64,000 nt of DNA from Serinus canaria (taxonomy: Eukaryota; Chordata; Aves; Passeriformes; Fringillidae): contig NC_066338.1 of assembly GCF_022539315.1 (NCBI RefSeq), positions 3,658,001 to 3,722,000 of the forward strand, read 5' to 3'. Of the stretch, positions 24,690 through 35,949 are shown piece after piece (positions within the stretch are counted from its first letter, which is position 1; the number at the start of each line of letters is the position of its first letter). Below the pieces are notes generated by a model. It saw nothing but the letters and a program-made list of their open reading frames with translations, ran no database searches and was not told the DNA's origin. Made by a program: the position numbers and the translations under genes.

Positions 24690-26250
24690 CAGGCTAACCA
24701 TAACTAAGGCTGCTGTGGCTATTACCCAGTTTGTTTTATGGCCTAATAATGGATTTTTAACTTCCTCTGGAAGGCTGGCACGGATTCAGAGCTATCAGAC
24801 ACTAAATGTATGTTTTTGGGGTTACTTTAATAATGGTAGTTACTGTGAGGAAATGACACTGGGGGAAATTTTCTCTGAGCCCTTCACCCAGCTTTTTGGG
24901 TCTGCCCCACCAGTTTTCAAAGGGTTCAGATCCACTCTAAATGCTAATGATACCATACAGTGGTTGGTGTTGCTGATAGGCCTGTTACATTTAGCATTCA
25001 GAGATAAGGGAAGATTAACCTGAATAACCACACTGACACCTACCCCAGAGACAAGGGATGCTGCTGCCCCAGAGCCTGACCCTGCCCCAGAGCCCATCTC
25101 AGAAATGAACCACCCAGGTTGGGTGCGGGTTCTAGTGAAAGACATGGGCCAGATGCTAAAGGAGTACATTTCCCCAGCTGGTGAAAAACCCTCCCCCTGC
25201 CTCAGAGGGAGAGTCTGATGGTGCAGCAGTGGAACCCACAGATGTTACAACTGTCCAGGTTCCAGCTGAATTGCAAAGGCAATCACAACCAGCAGCAGTT
25301 GCCCCGGTGGAAACAAGGAGATCTAAGATGAAGCCAGAGCAGCCAGATGAGGATAAGAAAGGAGGGCCCTCACAACCCACAGGAGAGACAAGAGCTGACA
25401 TCATCACTGAGTCCCTGATGTATGAAAGTCTCTGTAATCTGCACAAAGTCCTTGTACGACGGGGACGTGAGGTTTATACAACCTGTCTGTTTTGGATCTG
25501 GGACCTTATGGGTACAGGTGTGCAACTGGATGGTGGTGAGGCAAGGAATCTGGGACCCTTGACCCAGGACTCAGGTATCAATCAGATTTTTGTAAGGGAG
25601 TCAGGCTTTTTTTCCCTCTGGGCACAGCTTTTAGTAAGTGCCAGAGAGAGGTTTGTCCACAGGGAAAGAATGCAGGAGCACCACCATAGAATGTGCTGGA
25701 AGACCCTCTGAGGAGGGAGGAAGGGATCCAACAGCTGAGAGAAGTGGCAGTATTGGAGGTACTCTTTGGGAGGGATGGACAGCATGATAATGACCCCGAC
25801 CAGGTCAGGTGCACAGGGCAAATGCTGTGGAGTCTGGCAAATCTGGGGCCATCTCAATACACCACCTTCATTGCAACAATTAGTGCCGGTACCAAAGAAG
25901 AGACAGTGGGTTTTGTTGCCAACAAGCTTAGAAATTATGAAAGTATGATCAATGGCCTGATGAAGGCTCATGTCTCTGCTGTGGTCCAAGAACTCAGAGC
26001 GGAGATGAGGGAAGAGGTGAGGAGGAACAGTTCCCACATTGCACCAGTGCGAGTCACAGGCCCCAAAGTCAGAGCCCAACGTTCCTCAGCTAGAGAGAGA
26101 GGGTGCACCCCACGGGCTGACCTATGTTTCCTTCTGTGTGACCATGGGGAAGACATGGGAAGGTGGGAGGAAAACCCACTTCTGTCCTGGCAGCACAGGT
26201 GTATCAACTCAAGGATAGAAACACTAATCAAGGGAACTCCAGTAAAGTGA
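24690..26250 (+). pseudogene. gag: ERV-L-like gag, frameshifted
   Basis: Three overlapping frames carry gag-like sequence. About 24690-25023 gives a matrix-like N-terminal piece ending at a stop. 25181-25711 gives a capsid-like piece (ESLMYESLCNLHKVLVRRG, then LWAQLLVSARERF). 25693-26250 gives a more C-terminal piece with EEVRRN. The arrangement ESL-x(n)-RRG-E-x(n)-W-x-x-D-x-G-x-x-L-x-G-x-EA-x-x-LG is what I associate with class III (ERV-L) capsid. At least two frameshifts and intervening stops separate the pieces. No 5' LTR is seen upstream of 24690, so the provirus is 5'-truncated or its left end is unrecognisable. Confidence 0.65.
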
Positions 26251-26371
26251 AGGTAACTTCAATCTCCCATGACTGAGCTTCTGAGTATGATCTGTCACAT
26301 CCCCTTGAAGGTACCTCTACCATGTATGTTCAGGAAAGAAATAATCACCAGGATTAGAGGGGCCCTGCCTC

Positions 26372-27352
26372 TTGCCAGGGAGGAACAAGGGAAAAACAGA
26401 TCTTCTGGACGGTGTGGATCCGATGGCCCCTGGCACATCAGAACCACAAAAGTATGATGCCTCAGTTGATACTGGTGCACAGTGTACCCTGATACTATTG
26501 GGATATGTGGGGGCTGAACCTGTTTCCTTTGCCGGGGTGCTGGGGGGATCACAACAATTGACCCTGTTGGAAGCCGAGGTGAGCCTGACTGGAAAAGACT
26601 GGAAGAAACATCCTATTGTGACTGGGCCAGAGGCCCCGTGTATTCTGGGAATAGACTTTCTCTTGATTAGCTATTACAAAGACCTGAAGGGTCTCAGGTG
26701 GGCTTTTGGCATAGCTGCTGTAGAGGCAGGAAACATTAAGCAGTTGAACACTTTGTCTGGACTGTCAGAAAACCCATCTGCAGTAGGTCTCCTGAATGTG
26801 GAAGAGCAACAAGTGCCAATTGCCACTGCGACAGTGCACTGCCATCAGTATCAGACGAATCGAGATGCCGTGATCCCCATCCACAAAATGATCCGTGAGC
26901 TGGAGAGCCAAGGGGTAGTCAGCAAAACCCACTCACCCTTTAACAGCCCCATCAGGCCTGTGCACAAGTCTGACAGAGAATGGAGACTGACTGTGGACTA
27001 CTGTGCATTGAATGAAGAGACTCCACCACTGAGAGCTGCTGTGCCGGACGTGCTGGAACTCCAGTACGAGCTGGAGTCCAAGGCAGCAAAATGGTACGCC
27101 ACTGTTGACGACATTGCTAATGCATTTTTCTCCATTCCTCTGGCAGCAGAATGCAGGCCTCAGTTTGCTTTCACCTGGAGGAGCGTGCAGTACACCATGA
27201 ACCAACTGCCCCAGGGGTGGAAGCACAGCCCCACCATTTGCCATGAACTGATCCAGACTGCACTGGAAAAGGGTGAAACTCCAGAACACCTGCAGTACAT
27301 CGATGACATCTTTGTGTGTGGGAACATGGCAGTGGAAGTATTTGAGAAATAG
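26372..27352 (+). pseudogene. pol: ERV-L-like protease and reverse transcriptase, first part
   Basis: This is a 326-codon frame. Near its start is the aspartic protease motif VDTGAQC, and CILGIDFLL marks the protease end. RT follows: an SPFNSPIRPV entry motif, WRLTVDYCALN, the PQGWKHSPTICHE palm region and the catalytic box YIDDIF (27296-27307) with both aspartates intact. The frame ends at a stop at 27350-27352, before the thumb domain. Order and motifs match an ERV-L-type pol. It is one of the better preserved pieces, but its context is broken on both sides. Confidence 0.85.
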
Positions 27353-27497
27353 GATCATCCAGATTCTGCTAGAAGCCAGTTGTGCCATCGAGAAGAGAAA
27401 AGTCAAGGGACCTGCCTGAGAGATCCAGCTCCTGGGAGTAAATTGACAAGACGGACGGTGTCAGATGCCCACTGAGGTCATCAGCTAAATCACTGCT

Positions 27498-28427
27498 ATG
27501 TCTCCACGAACTAGCAAGAAGAAAACACAAGCTTTCCTAGGTGCCATAGGCTTTTGGAGAATGCACATTCCTGAGTACAGTCAGATCGTGAGCCCTCTTT
27601 ACCTGATCACCGGCAAGAAGAACAAGTTCCACTGGGGCCCTGAACAGCAACAAACCTTTGTCCAGATAAAGCAGAAAATCGCTTATGCAGTAGCCCTTGG
27701 CCCAGTCAGGACGGGACCAGAGGTGAAGCACATGCTCTATTCTGCAGCCAGGAACCATGGCTTGTCCTGGAGCCTTTGGCAGAAGGTGCCTGGGGAGACT
27801 CGGCATCGACCACTGGGATTCTGGATTTGAAGCTACAGACGGTCTGAAGCCAACTGCACTCCCACAGAGAAGGAAATCTTGGTTGCCTATGAAGGAGTTC
27901 AAGCTGCCTCAGAGGTGATTGGCATGGAAGCACAACTCCTCCTGGCACCCCGACTACCAGTGCTGGGGTGGATGTTTAAGAGAAAGGTTCCCACTATCCA
28001 CCATGCCACTGGCACTACATGGAGTAAATGGATTGCTCTGATCACACAGCGCGCCCGTATTGGAAACCTGAATTGCCCTGGGATTTTGGAGATAATTACA
28101 AACTGGCCGGAAGGTGAAAGCTTTGGTCTCACTGATGAAGAGAAACAAGAGCAAGTGACACATGCTGAAGAAGCTCCACCATACAACCAACTGCCCCCAG
28201 AGGAAACACGCTACGCTCTTTTCTCTGAGGGTTCCTGTCGCATTGTAGGGATGATCCAGTTTGGAAAGCAGCCGTATGGAGCCCCACACGACAGGTTGCA
28301 CAAGCTACTGATGGAGAAGGTGGATCAAGTCAACTTGCTGAACTCAAAGCTGTTCAGCTGGCCCTGGACATTGCTGAGAGAGAGAAGTGGCCAAAGCTCT
28401 ACCTTTATACTGACTTGTGGATGGTAG
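27498..28427 (+). pseudogene. pol: ERV-L-like RT connection and RNase H, broken
   Basis: Pol continues in another frame. KKKTQAFLGAIGFWRMHIPE is the RT thumb/connection motif, and YLITGKKNKFHWGPEQQQTF follows. A TGA at 27828-27830 interrupts it, then the same frame continues from 27879. RNase H begins at YALFSEGSC, where the usual first catalytic Asp (x-D-G-S) is Glu. A further frameshift near 28330 moves the reading into the next frame. Confidence 0.8.
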
Positions 28428-29221
28428 CCAATGCTCTGTGGGGCTGGCTGGAAAGGTGGAAAAAGGCCAACTGGCAGCGAAGGGGAAAACCAATCAGGGC
28501 TGCTGATGAATGGAAAGACATTGCCACTCGGTTGGAGAAGCTCCCTGTGAAGGTCTGCCATGTAGATGCCCATGTCCCCAAGAGTCGGGCTAATGAGCAA
28601 CACCAAAAGAATGAACAGGTAAATCAGGCAGCAAAAATAGAGGTGTCAAAGATAGACCTAGATTGGCAAATCAAGGGGGAGCTGTTCCTAGCTCGATGGG
28701 CCCATGATGCCTCAGGTCATAACAGCAGAGATGCCACCTATAAGTGGGCACGAGACCGAGGGGTGGATCTAACCATGGACAGTATTTCTCAGGTTATCCA
28801 TGACTGTGAGACGTGTGCTGCCATCAAACAGGCCCAGCGAGTGAAGCCCCTGTGGTATGGTGGGCGGTGGTCCAAATACAAGTATGGGGAGGCCTGGCAG
28901 ATTGACTACATCACACTGCCCCAGACATGCCAAGGCAAGCTCTACGTGCTGACCATGGTGGAAGCCACCACTGGGTGGTTGGAAATCCACCCTGTGTCTC
29001 ATGCCACTTCCCATAACACCATCCTGGGCCTTGAAAAGCAAATCCTGTGGAGACATGGAACCCCTGAGAAAACTGAGTCAAACAACGGGACCCATTTCAA
29101 CAACAGCCTTATCAACACCTGGGCCAAAAAACATGGTATTGAATGGATGTATCATATCTCTATCATTCACCAGCTGCTGGGAAAGTTGAACAGGGCAATG
29201 GACTGCTTAGGACTACCCTGA
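28415..29221 (+). pseudogene. pol: ERV-L-like RNase H end and integrase, catalytically altered
   Basis: The frame starts in RNase H (CHVDAHVPKS) and runs into integrase. The zinc-binding His/Cys pattern is present (HDASGH, then CETC). The core has the first catalytic Asp in WQIDYI. The second is Asn (SNNGTHF instead of the usual DNG-x-x-F), and the expected Glu in the third motif is Asn (GKLNRAM). The frame stops at 29219-29221. Even if translated, the strand-transfer centre would lack two of its three acidic residues. Confidence 0.8.
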
Positions 29222-29249
29222 AGGCACTTGGGGGGGGAACTTTTAGAAC

Positions 29250-29550
29250 TCAGGAAATGAACTTGGCAAAAGTCGCCTGGATGGTCAACACCTGAGGGTC
29301 CATCAATCGAGCTGGTCCTGCCCAGTCTGAACCCTTGCACACAGTGGATGGAGATAAAGTCCCTGCTGTACACATGAAAGGTATTTTAGGAAAGACTGTT
29401 TGGATCAATACCACCTCAGGCAAAGACAAGCCCATCTGTGGAATTGTTTTTGCTCAAGGACCTGGTTACACTTGGTGGGTAATGCAGAAAGATGGAGAAA
29501 GCCATTGTGTACCACAGGGAAACCTAGTCTTAAGTGAGAACTGTGTGTAA
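29250..29550 (+). pseudogene. pol: ERV-L-like integrase C-terminal region
   Basis: From 29335 a 71-codon frame carries GKTVWINTT and GPGYTWWVMQKDGE, as in the basic, Trp-rich C-terminal domain of this pol class. It ends at 29548-29550, shortly before the 3' LTR, and no env frame follows. That fits the env-less organisation of ERV-L elements. Confidence 0.65.
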
Positions 29551-29594
29551 GGTTTCATTGTGATGCAGATGGAAATAGAATAAGGGGTGGATAA

Positions 29595-30222
29595 TGTCCT
29601 AGATTGCAAGGCAATGTGTGTATTCTATTTGCCATCTGTTAGAGGTGTGCAGTTAGCTTTTTTTACTTGGGCAGTTTTTCTTTATCTCTTCCACAAACCA
29701 ATCCTTCTTCTGGGGAGACATCTGCTGTTAATAGGCTAATGAATATCACTGCATGACTGATAACAGTTACATCATCCCATTGTGAGATGTTCCACCCAGA
29801 GGGAGGAGCCAAGCATTCCTACCTGGATATACTCTTAGATTTTGGGACACGCAAACAGCCTTTCCACCAGATTCCCAGAGGAGCACCTGCCCCTTCCACT
29901 GGATTCCCAGAGGAAGACCAGGCCCATCTACACCAAAACTGGACCTTCAGAGGAAGGATCACTGCTCCAACAGAATCACACCTGTCTGTAGGAAGACTGC
30001 AGGAGGACTGCAGCCACCATTTCAATTGCACTGCTACCAACACCTGGACCCACAGGGTGTCAGATCATATTCTGACTCTGTCAGTGCTGTTTTGTATTAC
30101 TGCATTGTTTCTTTTACTTTTATTTTCTTCCCTAATAATAAACTGTTATTCCTGCCCCAAACCTGTGCCAAAGAGCCCCCTCAATTTAAAAATTATAACA
30201 ATTTGGAGGTAGGGGGTTTACA
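29595..30222 (+). mobile_element. 3' LTR of the ERV-L-like provirus
   Basis: A purine-rich stretch (agaataaggggtgg) precedes TGTCCTAGATTGC. The element ends near 'gggggtttaca' at about 30222. A poly(A) signal AATAAA lies at 30137-30142. The length is about 628 bp. The left boundary is supported by TG and the purine tract. The right boundary is less certain, placed where gammaretrovirus-like pol sequence begins. Confidence 0.65.
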
Positions 30223-30239
30223 TTTTCCATTTCAGTGGC

Positions 30240-31315
30240 GGCTCTGGCCTTCATTAGCAGACACCTGTCTTTTCAAACCAAGGCAAGGGGAAAGGTTCAA
30301 AGCCTCAGTTATAATGCCAAATAAGTTTGAAGGAACAAATAAAATAGGAATTAGGGATGTTCTGTTAGTTCCAGATGCAGGGTGAAATTTCATAGGACAG
30401 GATTTACAGGTGCAGTTTGACATTGGAGAGCTTCCAGAGAAAGGGAAGATGGTAGTTAAGCTTTTCCAATTAAGGGAAGAAAATTAGGAGAAAATTCATG
30501 AGATGATGTGGGCAAAACCAAAAAACTGAGGTAAATTGAACATGAAAATTATAGTAATAAGAATAGTTAATGAGAACCATCCAGTTCAGCTATGACAATA
30601 CTCACTCTCCCTTGAAGGGAGACGATGACTGCAGCCACTAATCCAGGACCTACTTGAGGATGGAACCTTAGAACCATGTATGTTCCCCCCATCATACATC
30701 CATACCAGTAAAGAAGTCAGATGGGACTTACAGCCTTGTCCAAGAGTTGGGAGAAATGAACAAAAGAACAGTGAATCATCACCCAGTGGTGCCTTATCCC
30801 TATAGACTACTAAGTAACATCCCAGTGGTTCAGTGTGATAGACCTAAAAGATGCTTTCTGGGTGTGCTCTCTGGCAGAGGAAACTGGGTTATATTTGCCT
30901 TTGAATGGGAGGACCCTGATTCTGGGAGGAAGCAACAGCTTTGGTGGACTAGGTTACTCCAAGGGTTTTCCAAATCCGCAAACTTTTTGGTTAAGCCCTA
31001 GGAGAAGTGCTACAACTCTTCTCCATCGAATCTGAGATAAAGCTCATCCAATATGTAAATTATTTGCTTCTCTCAGGATGGGAAGAAAAAGAAGTTCAGG
31101 AATCCATCACAGTGTTGTTAAAGTTTCTGGGGGACCAAGGACTTTGGGTATCAAAAGGGAAACTCAAATTTGTAGAGTGGGAAGTAAAGTACCTAGGACA
31201 TGTGATTTGTCAAGGGAGCTGGCGGCTGAACCCTGAGAGAATTATGGGGATAGTCTCACTCCCAGGGCCAAAAACTAAGAGGGATGTCAAAAGGTTTTTA
31301 GGCTTGTGGGGATAT
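30240..31315 (+). pseudogene. pol: Gammaretrovirus-like protease end and RT, first half
   Basis: Heavily broken pol. The protease tail (IRDVLLVPDAG, then FIGQDLQVQF) is interrupted by stops. The RT N-terminus (LIQDLLEDGTLEP) and IDLKDAFW follow in shifted frames. From 31007 a 137-codon frame covers the palm end and thumb (VKYLGHVICQG, KRDVKRFLGLW). The catalytic Y-x-D-D box reads YVNY, so both aspartates are lost. Gag and most of protease are absent on the left, where the ERV-L LTR abuts. The frame is interrupted at 31315 by an inserted LTR. Confidence 0.75.
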
Positions 31316-31702
31316 TATTACAGCAGTTTTCTGGGGTCTCAGGATGAGGGAAGAGACGACAACGTTGACTCCATGTATCAGAAGGCTTTGATTTATTATG
31401 ATATGATATATAAGATATAAAAACTATACTAAAAGAATAAAGAGAAAGATTTCACTACAAAGCTAAGCTAAGAATAGAATAGGAATGTGTAAACTCAGTC
31501 TTCTCAGACTGAGGCCAGTCGAACAGGTGTCCTGTGATTGGCCCTTAATTGCAAACAGTCTGACCGGGCCAATTACAGATTTCTTCTGTTGCATTCCACA
31601 CTACCAGATAAGAATTGTTTACAGTCTGCTCCTGAGGCTTCTCAGCTCTCAGGAGAGGAAAAATCCTAAGTAAAGGATTTTTCGTAAAATATGTTGGCAA
31701 CA
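31316..31702 (-). mobile_element. Solo LTR inserted in RT, 6-bp target duplication
   Basis: 387 bp flanked by GGATAT on both sides (31310-31315 and 31703-31708). Read on the minus strand it starts TGTTGCCAAC. It has an AATAAA-type signal near 'tttattatgatatgat' and ends in the region reading 'ctcatcctgagacccc' on that strand. The terminal CA is decayed to TA. A 6-bp duplication points to a class II (ERVK-like) integrase. Pol coding resumes in the correct frame at the second GGATAT copy, so this is a clean secondary insertion. Confidence 0.85.
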
Positions 31703-33544
31703 GGATATTGTAGGCTATGGATTGAAGGATACATGCAGGCTGTCCAGTTCTTGTATGAAAAGTTAGTGGAAGAGGAGATTAGGTGGGATAAAGATGATGA
31801 ACAAAAGCTTGAGGCTTTAAAGCAAAAATTAGTCAGTGCACCAGCACTTAGTCTGCCTGCTTTAGACAAACCTTTTAATCTGTTTGTGGCTATAGAAAGA
31901 GGGGTAGCACATGGAATGCTAGCCCAGGACTGGGGAGGATCCAGGAAACCAGTGGCCTATTTATCAATATTACTAGACCCTGTCAGCCAGCAGTGGCCAA
32001 CCTGCATTCAGGCTGTGGCAGTGACTGGCCTACTCATAGCAGAAAGCAAAAAATTAAGCTTTTGGGGGAAAATTGAAGACATATCCCAAACTCAGTAAGG
32101 AGTATCCTGAGCCAAAAGGCTGAGAAATGGCTCACTGATTCCCAAGTGCTAAAGTATGAACACATCTTAATAGATAATGGTTTAGAGCTAATTGCGAGTA
32201 ACCAACTCAACCCTGCCCAGTTTTTCTATGGAGAACCAGATGTGGAACCAATACATAATTGCCTAGAAGTTATAAACTATCAAACTAAAGTAAGAGAGGA
32301 CCTAACAGATCAACCGCTCCAAAGTGGAAAATGATTGTGCATTGATGAATCTTCACAGGTAATAAAGGGACACAGGGTATCAGGGTACGCTATAGTGGAT
32401 GAAGGGTTGGTAGCCATAGAAAAGAGAAAGTTCCCTTCCAACTGGTCAGCCCAAGTGTGGGAGCCATATGCCCTAAAGTGAGTTCTGGAAATATTAGCAC
32501 AAAAAGTAGAACAATAAATACAGAGTGAAAATACGCTTTTGGAGTAGTGCATACCTTCATAAAATTTGGGAAGAGAAGGGGGCTATTAAATTCAAAGGGA
32601 AAGAGACTGATTCACAAAAAATTTTTTTTAGAATTGTTAGAAACCTTAAAATTACCAGAGGAAGTAGTGGTGGTGTATGTTAAAGGACATAATAAGGGGG
32701 AGACTGAGGAGGAACGAGGGAACAATTTAGGAGATTTAGAAGGTAAAAATGCAACTGAATCAGAGACAGAAAAACTAATAATAGTGTTAACAGCCATGAG
32801 AGAAATGCAAAAAGTCTCTGTATTCAGTGGGACAGAAGAGGAAGAATTCCTTAAAATAGGACCCAAGAAAGATAACGAAGGGAAGTGGAGATTTGCAGAT
32901 GGGAGGCAAATGTTGAATAAACCCTTTGCCAGGAAAATGCTAGAAGGCATACATGGAACAACACATTGGGGTACACAAGCACTAAGTGATCCATTTCTAA
33001 GGGATTGGGTATGCATAGGAATTTTCAGAATAGCTAAGCAAGTAACTGAACAGTGTGTGAAATGTCAACAAGTGAATAAGAAAATAATGAGGAAAACACC
33101 CAGAGAAGGGTGAGAATTAGCCTTAAGGCCCTTTCAAAACATCCAAGTAGACTTTACCAAGCTTCCCCAGGTACAACGGTTGAAATTTTTGCCAGAGATA
33201 GTCGATCACGTGACCCATTGGGTAGAGGTGGTACCCACTGTTAAAGCCACTGCCAGTGTTGTGAGTAAAACACTTCTAGAATCAATCATTCCCCAATATG
33301 TGATGGCAAAAGATTGATTCAGACTGAGGAACTCATTTCACAGCGAAGATACTTCAGAAAGTTCTTCAGGCCCTGGGAGTAAAATGGGAATTACACACTC
33401 CAAGGCATCCACCAAGTTCCCATTGTGTTGAGAAAATCAAACTTTGAAAAGAGCTCTAGTTAAGCTGATGATGGAAACCCAAATGTCATGGATAAAATGT
33501 CTCCCTTTGGCCTTATTTGTTGTGGTGCGCATCCAATTTCCAGT
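31703..33544 (+). pseudogene. pol: Gammaretrovirus-like RT connection, RNase H and integrase start
   Basis: From about 31709 the frame gives RT connection (GYCRLWIEGY), FNLFVAIERGVAHGMLAQ and RKPVAYLS. RNase H pieces follow from 32146 with stops. 32547-33113 carries the RNase H end (VYVKGHNKG, NNLGD) and the integrase zinc finger (HGTTHWG, then CVKCQQVN). The integrase core follows (FQNIQVDFTKLP with the first Asp), but the second catalytic block is destroyed by stops near 33318. Domain order and spacing match gammaretrovirus-like pol. Confidence 0.75.
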
Positions 33545-34220
33545 TGTGTTATCGTCCCTGTTTGTATTGTTCTCCCCATTTTGTAATGTTCCCCCCAGTT
33601 GTAATCCTAAACTTATTTTGATGGTTCAGTCCTGGTTTCCCCTCTTCCTGAAATGGTTCCCTCCCAGTCTGGGCATGCTGCCAAGCCCTTGTCTCCACCC
33701 CCATTTCCATGGTTACCACCCCTCTTGTTGCTTTTCCCCTCCTCCCGGGCCCTGTCCATCTCCCGGGGCCCTGCCCATTTCTCCAGAAACTTCTCCCTTC
33801 CTCAGAAAGTGATTGGGCAGGTGCTCCGGGCCCCTCCCTAGCTCTTATATCATTAGTTTTTGCCCATGTCAGTTATGTCCGATTCCCCTCCTCGGTTTCC
33901 CGCATTGGTTCTTGTACCTATGTTCCACCCCCTTTATATACTGCTGTTACTCATTGTTCTCTGACTTTTCCCGCCTGGACCCCTGGAGATAATAAAATCT
34001 CTGGATTGCACCAAGCGAGTCAAGGTCCTCTTTTCTCTTAAGCTTCTCTGCTTTTGCCGCTCGTCTCGATATTGCTGCCCTGTCGAAGGCGCTGCCTGAC
34101 GCCCCGGCGCATTAAGGCAGTGCCCCCCCGCTGCTAGCTGCTGCTGTGCTCCCAGCTAGCCGGCGCCACCTCCTCCCCACTCTCAGGGGAGTAGAGTGCA
34201 CTCGACGCAGCAGCGTGACA
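33545..34220 (+). mobile_element. LTR insertion in integrase
   Basis: A ~676-bp C/T-rich block splits the integrase frame. It begins TGTGTTATCGTCCC and ends GCGTGACA. It carries an AATAAA at about 33990 followed by a GC-rich U5-like part. Integrase coding (RTQPQPDLGVSPYEMMFGLP) resumes just after it. I could not find a clean target-site duplication, so the exact ends are uncertain by a few bases. Confidence 0.6.
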
Positions 34221-34224
34221 CTTA

Positions 34225-34740
34225 TTAAGAATTAGAACCCAACCCCAGCCAGATCTGGGGTGTCACCCTATGAAATGATGTTTGGATTGCCCTCCCTGAC
34301 CTCACCCCAGAAGGTTGCCACCAGTGAGGCAGGGGAATCCAATGCCAAGACATATGTTATGTCTATAGCACAAATGTTAGAAAGGCTAAGACATAAAAGG
34401 GCAGTTCCTCAAACTACCACTCTGGATTTCAGAATCCATAATATTATCCTGGGGATTGGGTGATGCTCAAGTCATGGAGAGATCAGCCTCTGACTCCTCA
34501 GTGGGAAGGTCCCTTCCAGGTACTGCTCACCACCGAATCGGCCGTGCGAACTGCAGAGCGGGGATGGACTCATGCCAACAGAGCCAAAGGCCCAGTAGAA
34601 GAACCCAAAGAGTGGACTAACATCCAGGCCGGGTGAAACGAGATTGACTCTCAATCAGAGACTGAAAAAAACCCCAGAAAAACACCAAGACCCCCAAAAA
34701 GCAGAGTCAAGCCTCCACCAACCAGCTCGAGAACTGTCTT
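34225..34740 (+). pseudogene. pol: Gammaretrovirus-like integrase C-terminus
   Basis: VSPYEMMFGLP is the motif that follows the integrase core in gamma-like pol. After a stop near 34460 another frame gives WEGPFQVLLTTESAVRT and GWTHANRAK, the C-terminal SH3-like domain. The tail is rich in Lys, Pro and Gln and ends near 34740. No env follows. Confidence 0.75.
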
Positions 34741-35260
34741 CCTGTTTCAATGGGTGAGAATTACCAGCATCTGTTGAGGGGAAGTACACAAGAGACTGTA
34801 AAAGGTAATAGGACAGCTTCTTTAAAAAAATAAGACAAAGGGAGAAGGGCAAGACCAGGTTGGCCCCTTTGTTCTCTCCCAAAAAGGCTCCATAGTCCTG
34901 CTGTGGGTAGCAACCCTATAGGCATGGTGAGGCAGGGACAAAAGGCCATACCAGACCTCTGTCATTCCTCAGTTGTCTTTTAATTCAACAGGGACTGGAG
35001 GGCAGGACTGAGTTGGCCTCTGTACTCACCCCTAAGATACACTGACTATGGGTAGCAGCCACACAGGCACGGTAGGTGGGAGTCAAAGCCATACTGGACC
35101 TCTGTGATGCCCTTTTGTCCATTCCAAATAAGTGTGTCTAAGGAAAACCTGAGATATTATCTCCTGTTCCCACTGCCCTTGCCCACATCAACAGATGCTG
35201 GTATGACTCATTCAAGAGAGAGACTGTTTTTTACTTAATTATTCAAGCAAAATGACTAAT
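34741..35260. other. Non-coding stretch between pol and polypurine tract
   Basis: Only about 520 bp separate the end of pol from the polypurine tract, too little for an envelope gene. No env motif, furin site or anchor is seen. A sentence of sequence recurs ('gtgggtagca' at about 34901 and 35049, each followed by 'aggca'), suggesting a diverged internal duplication of ~150 bp. Confidence 0.5.
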
Positions 35261-35280
35261 AGAAAAAAAAAAGGGGGGGG
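35261..35280 (+). promoter_or_regulatory. Polypurine tract of the gammaretrovirus-like provirus
   Basis: A perfect 20-base purine run (a g a10 g8 pattern) directly abuts the LTR's TGTTACAG at 35281. Confidence 0.9.
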
Positions 35281-35700
35281 TGTTACAGATGAGTAATCCT
35301 ATGGTTGACTCTCACAATTAAGGGGTGAATATTAAATATATGTTAAGAGAAGTTTTGTGGATGTATAGTTATCCTTCCCCTCCCCCTTGCATTGTTATCA
35401 CAGGATGGCCTCAGTAGTTAGGGCATTTGGGAGGGTTGGCTTGTTACTATGGCAGCACCTGACCTCCAATCAAGGTGTAAGAAAGTGATCTCCACCACTG
35501 GACAGTGAAAAAGGAGTCAATTGACAAGACTTTGGGAGGGGCTAGAGGTATAAAAGACAGAACATCCATTTTGTAGATGAGCACATGGTGACTGAATCCT
35601 TTGCTCCCGGTGCTGTGTCCTTCTCTTTATTCAGTCTTCTGTTGTATTTTGATAAGATGTTAATAATTTAAATTTTTGAAAGTGATAATGGTTTCTCACA
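35281..35700 (+). mobile_element. 3' LTR of the gammaretrovirus-like provirus
   Basis: About 420 bp, TGTTACAGATGAG to TTTCTCACA. A TATA box (TATAAAA) lies at 35549-35555. No canonical AATAAA is visible downstream of it. It begins with TGTTRCAG like the Ig-env LTR but is otherwise different in sequence, so the two proviruses are distinct families. Confidence 0.8.
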
Positions 35701-35949
35701 TGAGGTTGGGGAATGTGAGGCAAGGTTGTCCACACTGGGTCAGCTCTCAAGGTACAGCTTCTCTGACCTGGCCTGACCTCCTTGGGAGTGGTCCAACATC
35801 AATATCAAACACAGAGTGCTGCGATCAACTCTTCCCTAAAGAGAACAGAATAAAATACATTCTTTAAAATAGAATTACATATTTCTTAGAAGCTCATTGA
35901 AATATTTCTCCGTAACTGTAAAAGGAAAACTTCCTACTGACATGAACAA
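35701..35949. other. Unassigned flank
   Basis: Host sequence right of the provirus. No gene or repeat is recognised. Confidence 0.4.
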
